This document shows, piece after piece, positions 25,836-34,704 of a DNA stretch of 63,791 bases (position 1 is the first letter of the stretch; every line of letters begins with the position of its first letter). The position numbers and the translations under genes were made by a program. Source of the DNA: Luminiphilus sp. (GTDB lineage: Bacteria > Pseudomonadota > Gammaproteobacteria > Pseudomonadales > Halieaceae). The DNA lies in NCBI GenBank assembly GCA_012270045.1, contig JAAXJC010000184.1, forward strand, positions 1 through 63,791. Reading direction: 5' to 3'. The notes under the pieces were generated by a model. That model was given only the letters and a program-made list of their open reading frames with translations, made no database searches and was not told where the DNA came from.

Positions 25836-26447
25836 GTGGGCACTATTGAATTTCAGAATGAAAGCATCAGGCCGGGCAAGATCGTGTGCATTGGCAAGAA
25901 CTACCGCGCCCATATCGAGGAGATGGGCAGTGTGGTGCCCGAGCAAATGGTGGTGTTCATGAAACCCAATTCCGCCATTACCCGAACCCTGAGGGCCGTT
26001 GCCGAAGAACCCCTGCACTACGAATGCGAGATCTGCCTGCTGATCAAAGCCGGCGCAATTTATGGGCTGGGTATCGGCCTGGACCTGACCAAGCGCAAAC
26101 TGCAGGGGCAGCTGAAGGCGGCGGGCCTGCCGTGGGAGCGGTCCAAAGCCTTCGACGGCGCCGCCCTGTTCAGTGGCTTTATACCCGCGCCCAAGCGCCT
26201 GGATAACCTGTCTTTTGAGCTGCAGGTGAACGGCGAGGCCAGGCAGCGTGGAGAAACAACCGCCATGCTGTATCCGCCGGCACTGATCCTGGACGAGTTA
26301 CAGCGCTTCCTGTCCCTGGACGATTACGACATCGTGATGACCGGCACCCCGGCGGGTGTCGGACCGGTTGAACATGGCGACCGGTTTGAGGCCGTGCTCC
26401 GGGACGGTGATGTGACACTGGTCGAGGCGCAGTGGCTTGCCCCGTAA
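25836..26447 (+). CDS. Fumarylacetoacetate hydrolase family protein (FAHD1/YcgM type)
   Basis: 203-residue Mg-dependent enzyme close in layout to E. coli YcgM and FAHD1, which hydrolyse acylpyruvates or decarboxylate oxaloacetate. KIVCIGKNYRAHIEEMG opens the domain, LHYECEICLLI gives the Glu pair, and LTKRKLQGQLKAAGLPWERSKAFD is the family's lysine-rich segment. TGTPAGVGPVEHGD closes the site. GTG 25836 has GGAG six bases upstream; an ATG at 25824 has no Shine-Dalgarno. A CTATAGTG -10-like element lies some 15-20 bases before it. Confidence 0.86.
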   Translation: MGTIEFQNESIRPGKIVCIGKNYRAHIEEMGSVVPEQMVVFMKPNSAITRTLRAVAEEPLHYECEICLLIKAGAIYGLGIGLDLTKRKLQGQLKAAGLPWERSKAFDGAALFSGFIPAPKRLDNLSFELQVNGEARQRGETTAMLYPPALILDELQRFLSLDDYDIVMTGTPAGVGPVEHGDRFEAVLRDGDVTLVEAQWLAP

Positions 26448-26567
26448 AAGGGGCCTTGCCACAGTAAAAGACTGCACGAGTCCAGCCCCCGGCGGCCACG
26501 ACATAAATCTTTAATTGTATCGACAGCGGTTTTTGAGTAGTTTTCTGGAAACCAGAGAGCGAGAGCC

Positions 26568-27119
26568 ATGCAAGCGATCCTGAGACTGGATCTGGCAGGG
26601 CAGCCTCGGGGTTGGTTAACCCTGCAGGAGGCCATCTCTGCCTACGCCCGGGGCGATGTTGTATATGGCATCGGAGACGCGCTCCCCCCGGTGTTCGGCG
26701 GCATCCAGCGGCTGACCGGTTTGCGATCCACCCTCGAAGTGCAACCCATCATCGCCACCGAGGGCAGGATTTTCGATGCCTTTACCCCACCCCTGTGCAA
26801 CCGCACCCTGTTCCGAAGGGATGATCACCGCTGTCTCTACTGCGGCATCAAAGCTTCCCGCAGCGACCTGACCCGGGATCACGTCCTGCCCGCGAGCCGC
26901 GGTGGTACCGATAAGTGGGAAAACGTCGTCGCCGCCTGTAAGCGCTGCAACTGGCAGAAAGACAACAAAACACCCGAGGAGGCGCGTATGCCCCTGCTCG
27001 CCGTGCCCTTCAGGCCCAACCCCTTTGAATGGCATTTCCTGGCCAAGGATCGTGTCCTCGCCGACCAGATGGACTACCTGTCCCAGCAATTCCGGGCCGA
27101 CCGGGACTGGGCCCACTGA
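26568..27119 (+). CDS. HNH endonuclease
   Basis: 183-residue protein with a C-terminal HNH nuclease module. CLYCG and CKRCN supply the zinc cysteines, with SRSDLTRDHVLPASRGGTDKWENVV between them holding the catalytic DH and Asn. The N-terminal ~80 residues (LDLAGQPRGWLTLQEAISAYARGDVV) match the leader seen in the common 180-200 residue proteobacterial HNH proteins. Its role is unknown in these organisms. It stands between the FAHD1-like gene and the Bat operon, with no methyltransferase partner, so a restriction system is unlikely. Confidence 0.85.
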   Translation: MQAILRLDLAGQPRGWLTLQEAISAYARGDVVYGIGDALPPVFGGIQRLTGLRSTLEVQPIIATEGRIFDAFTPPLCNRTLFRRDDHRCLYCGIKASRSDLTRDHVLPASRGGTDKWENVVAACKRCNWQKDNKTPEEARMPLLAVPFRPNPFEWHFLAKDRVLADQMDYLSQQFRADRDWAH

Positions 27120-27219
27120 GGGGCTTAACTACACCTACTCAGTGGACTACTGATAGTCTTTGTCTGACACGCCCCCGGCAGACGGTGGGGCGAACCCCGC
27201 ACCGACAAGGAACCGAACA

Positions 27220-28188
27220 ATGAGCGACCCCCTGCGAGACGACATAGCTACCCTGGCTGCGCGGGTCAATGCCGCTGTCATTGGCCAGGAGTCGGTGGTG
27301 CGCAGTCTGATCCTCGCCCTGCTGTGCAACGGCAACGTTCTGCTCGAGGGGCTCCCGGGCACCGCCAAAACCCGCTCCATCAAAACCCTGGCAGCCGCCC
27401 TTGGGGTGAACCTGGGCCGGGTGCAATTCACCCCGGACCTGCTGCCCGCCGACGTTACCGGCAGCGAGACCTATCACGATGGCGAGGACGGCAACCAATT
27501 GGTCTTCGAACCGGGACCCATTTTCAACGAGTTGGTCCTGGCGGACGAAATCAATCGGGCCCCGGCCAAGGTGCAGTCCGCCCTGCTGGAGGCGATGGAA
27601 GAGCGCCAGGTGACCGTCGCCGGCAAGAGCTACCCCCTGCCCCCCCTGTTCCTGGTCCTTGCGACCCAGAACCCAATTGAGCAGGAGGGTACCTACCCAC
27701 TGCCCGAGGCACAGATGGATCGTTTTCTGTTCAAGGTCAGGGTGGACTACCCGGAGGCGGCAGCGGAGCAGGCCATTGTCCGAATGTTGCAGGTCGAGGA
27801 GGGCGGTGCCAGCAGCGATGCACAGCCGGTGGGCAGCGATGTGATCTTTGCCGCCAGGGAAGCGATCCAGAAAATGCCGGTCAGTGAGCCTGTAGAACGG
27901 TATCTGGTTGACCTGGTCATGGCGACCCGCCATCCCGAAGGCATTTCGGAACAGCTGGCAAGTTGGATTGCCGTTGGCTCCAGTCCCCGGGCCAGTATCG
28001 CGTTGCACCGGGCAGCCCGGGCAGAGGCCTGGCTGCAGGGGCGGGACCATGTGCTGCCAGAGGACGTCCGCGCTGTAGCGCCGGCAGTCATGCGTCATCG
28101 CCTGATCCTGAGTTACGACGCCCTGGCCGATGGTATCGACTCGGATCGGGTGGTCAGGGAGATCATGGAACTGGTCGCGGTGGGCTGA
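27220..28188 (+). CDS. MoxR-family AAA+ ATPase, first gene of Bat operon
   Basis: 322-residue ATPase. Walker A is GLPGTAKT, Walker B is LVLADEINRAP, followed by the MoxR block VQSALLEAMEERQVTVAG and the sensor-1 segment LATQNPIEQEGTYPLPEAQMDRF. MoxR proteins act as chaperone-like ATPases for von Willebrand-A client complexes at the membrane. ATG 27220 has AAGGA before it; the frame is open to 27160. Followed by DUF58 after 6 bases. Confidence 0.9.
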   Translation: MSDPLRDDIATLAARVNAAVIGQESVVRSLILALLCNGNVLLEGLPGTAKTRSIKTLAAALGVNLGRVQFTPDLLPADVTGSETYHDGEDGNQLVFEPGPIFNELVLADEINRAPAKVQSALLEAMEERQVTVAGKSYPLPPLFLVLATQNPIEQEGTYPLPEAQMDRFLFKVRVDYPEAAAEQAIVRMLQVEEGGASSDAQPVGSDVIFAAREAIQKMPVSEPVERYLVDLVMATRHPEGISEQLASWIAVGSSPRASIALHRAARAEAWLQGRDHVLPEDVRAVAPAVMRHRLILSYDALADGIDSDRVVREIMELVAVG

Positions 28189-28194
28189 GCAGAC

Positions 28195-29133
28195 ATGCCC
28201 GGTGGCGCCTACGTACAGCTCAGGGATCTGGTGCGCCTGCGTTACCAGGCAAGGGGATTCAGTTACCTCCCGGCCCAGCCGGTCAATTCGGTACTGGCGG
28301 GACGCAAACGCTCCCGACTGAGGGGCCGTGGCCTGGACTTCGACGAGCTTCGTCACTACCGCCCCGGAGACGACATCAGAACCATGGACTGGCGGGTCAC
28401 CCACCGAACCGGCACACCCTTTGTACGGGTCTATACCGAGGAGCGGGACCGCCCGGTGTGGGTGATCGTTGACCAACGGCTGGGTATGTTTTTCGGCAGC
28501 CGCCACCAGATGAAATCGGTGGCCGCGGCCCAGGCGGCGGCGTTGACCGCCTGGCGCGTTATCGGGGTAGGCGACCGGGTGGGCGCACTGTTATTCAATG
28601 ACGGGCAGTCGGCGCTGCACCGACCGAGCCGATCACCCGGGCCACTACTGGGCTGGCTGGAACAACTGGTCACCATGAACAATGCCCTGGTGGCGGATGC
28701 GCCCGAGCCAACCAATCCCGACGCCCTGGCCCAGGCACTGCAAACCGTCAGCCGCTATCTGACCCATGACGGTCTGGTCATCATTATTTCTGACTTCGAT
28801 GGCTGGAACGACGACTGCCTGACGGCGATCAAGTCCATGCGCCAGAGCAACGACGTGATCGCGGGTCAGGTCAGCGACCCTTTGGAACGCAGTCTGGCGA
28901 CAGCGGATAGGTTGGTGGTCAGCGACGGTGCCTACCAACTGCAGATAGAGGCCGGGAAGGCCGAAGCGGAGGCACGCTTCAGCGGCCACTACAGCGCACA
29001 ACTGACTGCTCTCGGGGAAACCCTGAAGAAACACGGCATACCCCTAATACCCCTGACCACTGAAACCGACGTGGCCGGGCAGCTGCTGCGACAACTGGGG
29101 GGCACAACGGCCCGGGCCGGGGCAGGACGCTGA
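28195..29133 (+). CDS. DUF58 domain protein of Bat operon
   Basis: 312 residues. SVLAGRKRSRLRGRGLDFDELRHYRPGDDIRTMDWRVTHRTG (about 30-75) is the DUF58 core, and EERDRPVWVIVDQRLGMFFG a degenerate VWA-like strand. The second half has LVIIISDFDGWNDD, again VWA-like. No membrane helix. DUF58 proteins always travel with MoxR; the function is unproven, perhaps a scaffold for the VWA proteins. Six bases after moxR and three before the next gene. Confidence 0.88.
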   Translation: MPGGAYVQLRDLVRLRYQARGFSYLPAQPVNSVLAGRKRSRLRGRGLDFDELRHYRPGDDIRTMDWRVTHRTGTPFVRVYTEERDRPVWVIVDQRLGMFFGSRHQMKSVAAAQAAALTAWRVIGVGDRVGALLFNDGQSALHRPSRSPGPLLGWLEQLVTMNNALVADAPEPTNPDALAQALQTVSRYLTHDGLVIIISDFDGWNDDCLTAIKSMRQSNDVIAGQVSDPLERSLATADRLVVSDGAYQLQIEAGKAEAEARFSGHYSAQLTALGETLKKHGIPLIPLTTETDVAGQLLRQLGGTTARAGAGR

Positions 29134-29136
29134 GCC

Positions 29137-29658
29137 ATGGCCGCGGCGACCGATTCCTCCCTGCCCCCCCTGCCTGACCTCTTTGGCAATCCCCTGCTCC
29201 GGGGAGAGCTGCAGGAGATCGCAGCCCCGGGCGCCATTGACTGGTGGCCCCAAACCCTGGGCTGGCAAATGGCAGCGACGGGGCTGGTCCTGTGGCTGGG
29301 CTATCGCCTGTGGCGGCGGGCGAGAATCTGGCTGCGCAACCGCTACCGCCGGGAAGCACGGCAACGCCTGCTGGCTCTGGGGCCCCGGGCTGATGTCGCA
29401 GCGGTAAATGAAATCCTCAAACTGACCGCCATGACCGCCGCATCCCGACGCGAGGTCGCTACCCTGACCGGGGACCCGTGGTGCCAATGGCTGCGGCAGC
29501 AAAGCAGTCAGACCATCTTCTCCGAAACCAGCCTCGCGGCCCTGGGTCATGCCCCCTACAAGCCCGGCTTCAAGCTGCCTGCCGGTGACCTGGCCCGCCT
29601 TGTTGACGAGGCCCTGCACTGGCTGGAACAGCACAGGGATGATCATGGATCCCCTTGA
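29137..29658 (+). CDS. DUF4381 domain protein of Bat operon
   Basis: 173 residues. PNPL-like LFGNPLLRGELQEIAAPGAIDWWPQTLGW leads into one transmembrane helix (GLVLWLGYRLW), then a cytosolic, basic and Ala-rich helical tail with ALGHAPYKPGFKLP and LDEALHWLEQH-type ending. This matches DUF4381, found only between DUF58 and VWA genes of such operons. It overlaps the following VWA gene by 14 bases. Confidence 0.84.
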   Translation: MAAATDSSLPPLPDLFGNPLLRGELQEIAAPGAIDWWPQTLGWQMAATGLVLWLGYRLWRRARIWLRNRYRREARQRLLALGPRADVAAVNEILKLTAMTAASRREVATLTGDPWCQWLRQQSSQTIFSETSLAALGHAPYKPGFKLPAGDLARLVDEALHWLEQHRDDHGSP

Positions 29659-30670
29659 AGCACTGGTACTGCAGGTGCTCGATCAACTGGAGTGGCAACA
29701 CCCCTGGGCCTTTGTGTTACTGCCCCTGCCCATCGTCATGGCCCTGCTGCCGCCCTATCGGGAGCGCCGGGATGCCGTCAGGGTGCCTTTTTTCCAGCGC
29801 CTGCTGGTTGCCACAGAAGCACGAGCCCAGCGCGGAGCCATGCTGCTGATCCGGCGACGGGGACAAAAGGTGCTGATTGCTCTGATGTGGCTGGCGCTGG
29901 TCACCGCTGCGGCCAAGCCCCAGTGGCTGGGGACCCCCATAGAACAGCAGAAAGCCGGGCGGGACCTGATGATTGCCGTGGACTTGTCGGGCTCGATGGA
30001 GACCCGGGATTTCACCCGCCCCGATGGCGAGGCGGTGGATCGCCTGGTCGCCGTAAAGACCGTGCTGGGGCAACTGGCCAATGAGCGACCCGGGGACCGG
30101 CTAGGGCTCATTGTGTTTGGCAATGCCGCCTACCTGCAGTCTCCCTTTACCGAGGACCACCGGGCCTGGCTGGTGCTGCTGGACGAGACCCGAATACGCA
30201 TGGCGGGCCCCAGCACCGCCCTTGGGGATGCGGTGGGCCTGGCGATCAAGCTGTTCCGGGATGCGGAGACAGAACACCGGGTGCTGCTGCTACTCACCGA
30301 CGGCAACGACACGGGCAGCCTGGTGCCCCCGGTGGACGCGGCCAGGGTGGCTGCTACCGAGAATATCCGGATTTACCCCATTGCCGTTGGCGACCCCACC
30401 GCCGTGGGCGAGGAGGCGATCGATCTTGAAACCCTGGGCCGGATGGCCGAGGTCACCGGTGGCCGGGCTTTTGAAGCACTCAACAGCGATGATCTGGCAG
30501 CGGTTTTCAATCTGCTGGATACGCTGGAACCCAATATCTTTGACAGCGTCAGCTTTCGACCCCGGACAGACGTGCACTGGTTGCCCCTGGGCTTGATCGT
30601 GGCGCTCTACCTGATGCTCAGGATGCTGGCAAAACTCTGGCCCCTGCCTCGCAGCGAGGTGTCCCAGTGA
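29645..30670 (+). CDS. VWA-domain membrane protein, BatA-like
   Basis: 341 residues: helices near 20-40 and 60-80, a von Willebrand factor A domain from about 95 to 300, and a C-terminal helix (LGLIVALYLMLRML). The metal-ion site is complete: DLSGSM for DxSxS, a Thr in SPFTEDH and an Asp in LLLTDGND. BatA-type proteins sit in the inner membrane with the VWA domain in the periplasm. ATG 29645 follows AGGG; ATG 29639 is an alternative. It ends in a GTGA overlap with the next gene. Confidence 0.88.
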   Translation: MDPLEALVLQVLDQLEWQHPWAFVLLPLPIVMALLPPYRERRDAVRVPFFQRLLVATEARAQRGAMLLIRRRGQKVLIALMWLALVTAAAKPQWLGTPIEQQKAGRDLMIAVDLSGSMETRDFTRPDGEAVDRLVAVKTVLGQLANERPGDRLGLIVFGNAAYLQSPFTEDHRAWLVLLDETRIRMAGPSTALGDAVGLAIKLFRDAETEHRVLLLLTDGNDTGSLVPPVDAARVAATENIRIYPIAVGDPTAVGEEAIDLETLGRMAEVTGGRAFEALNSDDLAAVFNLLDTLEPNIFDSVSFRPRTDVHWLPLGLIVALYLMLRMLAKLWPLPRSEVSQ

Positions 30671-32325
30671 TCGAGCAGCTGGGTCATTTTCACTTCCTGC
30701 GACCGGAGTGGCTGCTGCTGATCCCGGGACTGCTGCTGTTCGAAAGGCTGCTGCGCAACCCCGAGGCTAACCGCGATCGCTTCCATGACATCATTGCGCC
30801 CGAGTTGCTGGAGCATCTCAGGCTGCGCCGGCCCCGGGGGGCACGCTTCAATCCCTCCTCGGTACTGGCGGTGTTACTGGCGCTACTGACGCTGGTCATG
30901 GCAGGACCGAGTTGGCGCCAGCAACCCTCGCCCCTGGCCGAGGATGCCGCCCCCCTGGTGATTGCACTGGATATCTCCGAGTCCATGGCCACCACCGATA
31001 TCGCCCCCAGCAGGTTGGCCCGGGGTATCCAGAAGGTCACCGACCTGCTGAAACTCATCCCCGACAAACAGATTGGCATTGTCGCCTACGCCGGCAGCGC
31101 CCATACGGTACTGCCCCTCACCACCGACCATGACATTGCACAGAATTTCCTCAGCGTGCTGAATCCTGACCTGGCGCCCCGCCCCGGGAAGTTTCCGGAG
31201 TATGCACTGCCCGGAATCGACAAACTGCTGAGCAATTCCTATTACAAAAGTTCGGTGTTGTTGCTTGCCGATGGCCTGGGCAGCGCCAGTCCCGCACTGA
31301 TCAAGGACTGGTGCCGGGCCAGCGAACACCAGTTGCTGGTCTACGGCTTGGGAGACCCTTCCCCGGAGCAAAGCGCGGTACCCCTGGATCGGGACAGCCT
31401 GGCCGATACTGCGTCTGCCTGTGGCGGTCGCTACTTTGACCTCACCATCAACACCTCGGATGTTGAGGCGATTGCCTCGGCACTCAGTGACGCCTACAAA
31501 GTGATCGACGATGAAGCACTGCCCTGGCTGGACAGCGGCTACCCGCTGGTATTCCCCATGCTGCTGCTGGCTTTGCTGTGGTTCCGTCCGGGCTGGACCC
31601 GGCTCTGGTTGTGGCTGTTACTGCCCTGCCTGCTCTCTGTGTCCGAGGCTCCCCTGGCCCAGCCGGGTGGGGAAAAGACGCTTGCGGCGGCTGAAGCCCA
31701 AACCGCAGCGAGCGACTCAAGCTGGTTGGAGCCCCTGGTCGACGGCTTTGCCGGCCTCTGGCTCACCCCGGACCAATACGGAAGACTGCTGATGTCGATG
31801 GGTTATTACGACAAGGCCGCACGCACCTTCCGCAGCCCGATCTGGCGTGCCACCGCCCACTATTACCAGGAGGACTTCCAGCAGGCAGCGGTGCTGTTCA
31901 CACGACAGGACAGCGATATTGCACTGTTTAATGAGGCCAACGCCCGGGCCCAGCGCCGTGACTACGCGGGTGCCAGAGAGCGTTACGACGTGCTGCTGCA
32001 GCGCAACCCCGAGTTCCCGGGTGCCGCCAGTAACCGGTTACTGGTGCATACCATCATCGAGGCGAGCAACCGATTGAGCGAGAGCCAGGCCGAGGAAGCC
32101 GGGGTCGGCAGCGAATCGATTGACGGCGACGACCCCCAGATTGGCGAGGGCGCCGATAGCCTGATGACCGAACCGGAAGCAAGACAGCAGTACAGTGCGG
32201 AGGAAATTCTCGCCAGTCCAGAGACGGCGGAGCTGTGGATGAACAATGTACAACCCGACCCGGGCAACTTCCTGCGCAGTAAATTCAATATCCAGCTACA
32301 GGAGCGAGGCGTCAGTGAACCCTAG
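30667..32325 (+). CDS. VWA-domain protein with TPR tail (BatB/BatC-like fusion)
   Basis: 552 residues. It has two N-terminal helices, then a VWA domain (LVIALDISESMATTD gives an intact DxSxS), a helix near 300-320, and a C-terminal soluble part with TPR-type helices (DKAARTFRSPIWRATAHYYQEDFQQAAVLFTR, then NEANARAQRRDYAGARERYDVLL). In many genomes BatB and BatC are separate, so this is the fused form. A long acidic tail follows. GTG start overlaps the stop of the BatA-like gene; the stop overlaps the BatD-like start. Confidence 0.87.
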   Translation: MIEQLGHFHFLRPEWLLLIPGLLLFERLLRNPEANRDRFHDIIAPELLEHLRLRRPRGARFNPSSVLAVLLALLTLVMAGPSWRQQPSPLAEDAAPLVIALDISESMATTDIAPSRLARGIQKVTDLLKLIPDKQIGIVAYAGSAHTVLPLTTDHDIAQNFLSVLNPDLAPRPGKFPEYALPGIDKLLSNSYYKSSVLLLADGLGSASPALIKDWCRASEHQLLVYGLGDPSPEQSAVPLDRDSLADTASACGGRYFDLTINTSDVEAIASALSDAYKVIDDEALPWLDSGYPLVFPMLLLALLWFRPGWTRLWLWLLLPCLLSVSEAPLAQPGGEKTLAAAEAQTAASDSSWLEPLVDGFAGLWLTPDQYGRLLMSMGYYDKAARTFRSPIWRATAHYYQEDFQQAAVLFTRQDSDIALFNEANARAQRRDYAGARERYDVLLQRNPEFPGAASNRLLVHTIIEASNRLSESQAEEAGVGSESIDGDDPQIGEGADSLMTEPEARQQYSAEEILASPETAELWMNNVQPDPGNFLRSKFNIQLQERGVSEP

Positions 32326-33487
32326 TGCTCCCGGTCAGGGGCTGCTGTCCCAGGGTGTCGGGCCAGCCCGGTTGGCCCGATCACCCCTCGCCATCGGCAC
32401 CCCTGTCCCCTGCGCCCCATCGAGGGGGTTGCCTGGACTGCTTTGGCAGATCGCGATCCTGCTATGGCTGGCCGCGGGTGCTGTTGCTGTCCCGGCACAG
32501 GATCTGGTGGAAATCGGCGCGCGCCTGCAGCCCGCCGAAGGGGCCGTGCCCGGACAACGCATCAGGCTGGAGGTAACCGTCGCCACCCCGCGCTGGTTTA
32601 CCGCCGGCACCCGAATAAAACTGCCAGAGGTTCCCGGTCTGATATTGATGCAGAATCAGGATTTTGCCGCCAACGCCACCGAGCGTCGCGGTGGAGAGAG
32701 CTGGACGGTGCAGCGCTGGTCCCTGGATGTCTTCGCGACACGGGCAGGGGCCATTACCATTCCGCCGCTACAGGTCAGTGTCGCGGTCTCCCAGTCGGCT
32801 ACCCAAACCCTCAACACCACTTTGCAGACCCAGCCGCTGACCGTCACCACAAGCATTCCCCCGGAGCTGGAAACTATCGACAGTTGGGTGGCCAGCCCCT
32901 CGGTGTCATTGAGCCAAAGTGTAGAGGGTGACACGGACACCTATCCGGGGGCCGCCATCAGTCGCAAGATCACCGTTAAGGCGGCGGACGTGATGGCCAT
33001 GCTGCTGCCGCGCATCGAAACCGGAGACCCGCCGCTGCTACAGAGCTATCCCGAACCTCCGGTGCTGCGCAACCGCTCCAACCGGGGCACGCTGTCGGCC
33101 ACCCGCAGCGACCGGACCACCTGGATAGCGTCGACGCCGGGCAGCAGTGAGATTCCCGGCGTCACCGTGCACTGGTGGAATACCGAAACAAAGCAATTGA
33201 AAACACTGAGCACCGAGGCGATTGGGATTTCGATCGGTGGCCAGCCACCCGAACTACCGGCGTCTCCCCGGGATCGTATGGAACTCGCCGTCACCGCTGC
33301 GGCGGTGCTGGGCCTGGTGCTGTTGATGGCGGCTTGCTGGCGGCTGGGCTTGCCACAGCGTATTGCCGCCCTGTGGCGATGGGCCCTTGGCCACTGCCGG
33401 CGGAGCTGGGCCGTTTTGACCGGCGCCGTGCTGCCCGAGCAATTAAATCCCGGCGGCAGCAGCGGCCCCGGGCGCCGAGGACACTGA
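32315..33487 (+). CDS. BatD-like protein, last gene of Bat operon
   Basis: 390 residues. The first 65 or so are Pro/Gly-rich and then hydrophobic (LLWQIAILLWLAAGAVAVPA), an unusually long lead to the export signal. Beta-rich domains follow (VEIGARLQPAEGAVPGQRIRLEVTV; RWSLDVFATRAGAITIPPLQVSV), typical of BatD, with one C-terminal helix (LAVTAAAVLGLVLLMAACW). GTG 32315 has GAGG before it and overlaps the upstream stop by 11 bases. Its stop lies 3 bases from that of convergent gcvT. Confidence 0.8.
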   Translation: MNPSAPGQGLLSQGVGPARLARSPLAIGTPVPCAPSRGLPGLLWQIAILLWLAAGAVAVPAQDLVEIGARLQPAEGAVPGQRIRLEVTVATPRWFTAGTRIKLPEVPGLILMQNQDFAANATERRGGESWTVQRWSLDVFATRAGAITIPPLQVSVAVSQSATQTLNTTLQTQPLTVTTSIPPELETIDSWVASPSVSLSQSVEGDTDTYPGAAISRKITVKAADVMAMLLPRIETGDPPLLQSYPEPPVLRNRSNRGTLSATRSDRTTWIASTPGSSEIPGVTVHWWNTETKQLKTLSTEAIGISIGGQPPELPASPRDRMELAVTAAAVLGLVLLMAACWRLGLPQRIAALWRWALGHCRRSWAVLTGAVLPEQLNPGGSSGPGRRGH

Positions 33488-33490
33488 GGA

Positions 33491-34609
33491 TTACCGCACG
33501 TAGCCCGCCGTTACCATGGGCAGGGCCACCACCTGGGCATCGATAAACTTACCGCGAACATCCACCTTGACCCGGCTGCCCGGCGCCTGCTCGGGCCCGC
33601 TGACAAAACCCATGGCCACCGGCGCACCGACACTGGGGCCAAAGCCCCCGGAGCTGACCTGCCCTATAACTTCACCTGCCTGGGAGAGAATAGCCTGACC
33701 CTCCCGCACGGGACGCTTGCCCTCCACCCGCAGACCCACCCGGCGGCGGGCCGGAGCCGTAGCCAGCTGCCCTGCGATGACATCAGCACCCGGATAGCCG
33801 CCGGGCCGGTCACCCCCGGGACGCCGGCAAGCCGGAATCGCCCAGTTCAGGCGGGCTTCTACCGGTGTGATCTCAGGACCCAGCTCATGGCCGTACAGAC
33901 ACAAACCTGCCTCCAGCCGCAGGGAATCCCGGGCACCCAGGCCCACCGGGGCAACCCGTCTGTCGGCGAGCAGGCGCCGGGCCAGGGCCGGGGCACCCGC
34001 CGCGGGCAAGGAGATCTCAAATCCATCCTCCCCGGTGTAGCCCGAGCAACTCACCAGGCCGGCACCACCTTCGATGGTGACCTCGGCGGCCCGCATAAAA
34101 ACCAGGTCATCTATGCCGGGCACCCGGGATTGCAGCACCTCCCTAGCGGCGGGCCCCTGCAGTGCCAACAGCGCACGATCACCCAACACCGTCACCTCTG
34201 ATTCGGGACAACCCGCCCGGATCACCTGCTCGTCCTCTGCTTTACAGGCGCCGTTCACCACCAGCAGAAAACGCTGGGCTGCCAATCGGGTGATGATCAG
34301 GTCGTCGAGGACACCGCCGCGGTTATTGGTGAGCAGGCTGTAGCGCGCCCCACCCAGAGCAAGCCCCTCCAGATCCACCGGCATCAGGGCCTCCAGTTCC
34401 CGTACCGCTTCGGGACCTGCGACCTGAATCTGGCCCATGTGGGAGACGTCAAACAGGCCCGCATGGGTCCGGGTGTGCAGGTGCTCGGCAATAATGCCCT
34501 CGGAAAATTGCACCGGCATGCTGTAACCGGCAAACGGAACCATCCTGGCCCCCAGCTCGATGTGTAACGAGGTCAGTGGGGTCGTCCGCAATCCATTGCT
34601 TTGGGACAT
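33491..34609 (-). CDS. gcvT: Aminomethyltransferase (glycine cleavage T protein)
   Basis: 372-residue tetrahydrofolate-dependent T protein that takes the aminomethyl group from lipoyl-H protein. TTPLTSLHIELGARMVPFAGYSMPVQF and HLHTRTHAGLFDVSHMGQI are diagnostic. LVSCSGYTGEDGFEISLPA and GLGARDSLRLEAGLCLYGHEL hold the folate-site residues. No gcvH or gcvP in the window, so the rest of the system is elsewhere. I looked for a glycine riboswitch in the leader (34610-34700) and did not see the paired GGAGAG/CACCGAAGG elements. Divergent from the kinase-like gene. Confidence 0.93.
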   Translation of the reverse strand: MSQSNGLRTTPLTSLHIELGARMVPFAGYSMPVQFSEGIIAEHLHTRTHAGLFDVSHMGQIQVAGPEAVRELEALMPVDLEGLALGGARYSLLTNNRGGVLDDLIITRLAAQRFLLVVNGACKAEDEQVIRAGCPESEVTVLGDRALLALQGPAAREVLQSRVPGIDDLVFMRAAEVTIEGGAGLVSCSGYTGEDGFEISLPAAGAPALARRLLADRRVAPVGLGARDSLRLEAGLCLYGHELGPEITPVEARLNWAIPACRRPGGDRPGGYPGADVIAGQLATAPARRRVGLRVEGKRPVREGQAILSQAGEVIGQVSSGGFGPSVGAPVAMGFVSGPEQAPGSRVKVDVRGKFIDAQVVALPMVTAGYVR

Positions 34610-34704
34610 ACTATCTCTCCTGTGGGAGTTGTTATTCTCTACACGGGGTCGGTCCGGGGCAAGCTGAGGGTAGTCACCGCACCAAGGGTAAAGAGGATAT
34701 GGAT

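Noticed and set aside
26439-26454. GCCCC/GGGGC hairpin over the stop of the FAHD1-like gene
   Set aside because: Five base pairs, no T-run, and it spans the stop codon; chance is likely in GC-rich DNA.
26568-27119. HNH nuclease as part of a restriction or defence system
   Set aside because: No methyltransferase, helicase or other defence gene is nearby; the neighbours are metabolic and Bat genes.
27139-28506. A 455-codon minus-strand frame
   Set aside because: Antisense shadow of the MoxR and DUF58 genes; no recognisable protein features.
34610-34704. Possible glycine riboswitch upstream of gcvT
   Set aside because: The leader is under 100 bases and the conserved paired aptamer elements are not visible.
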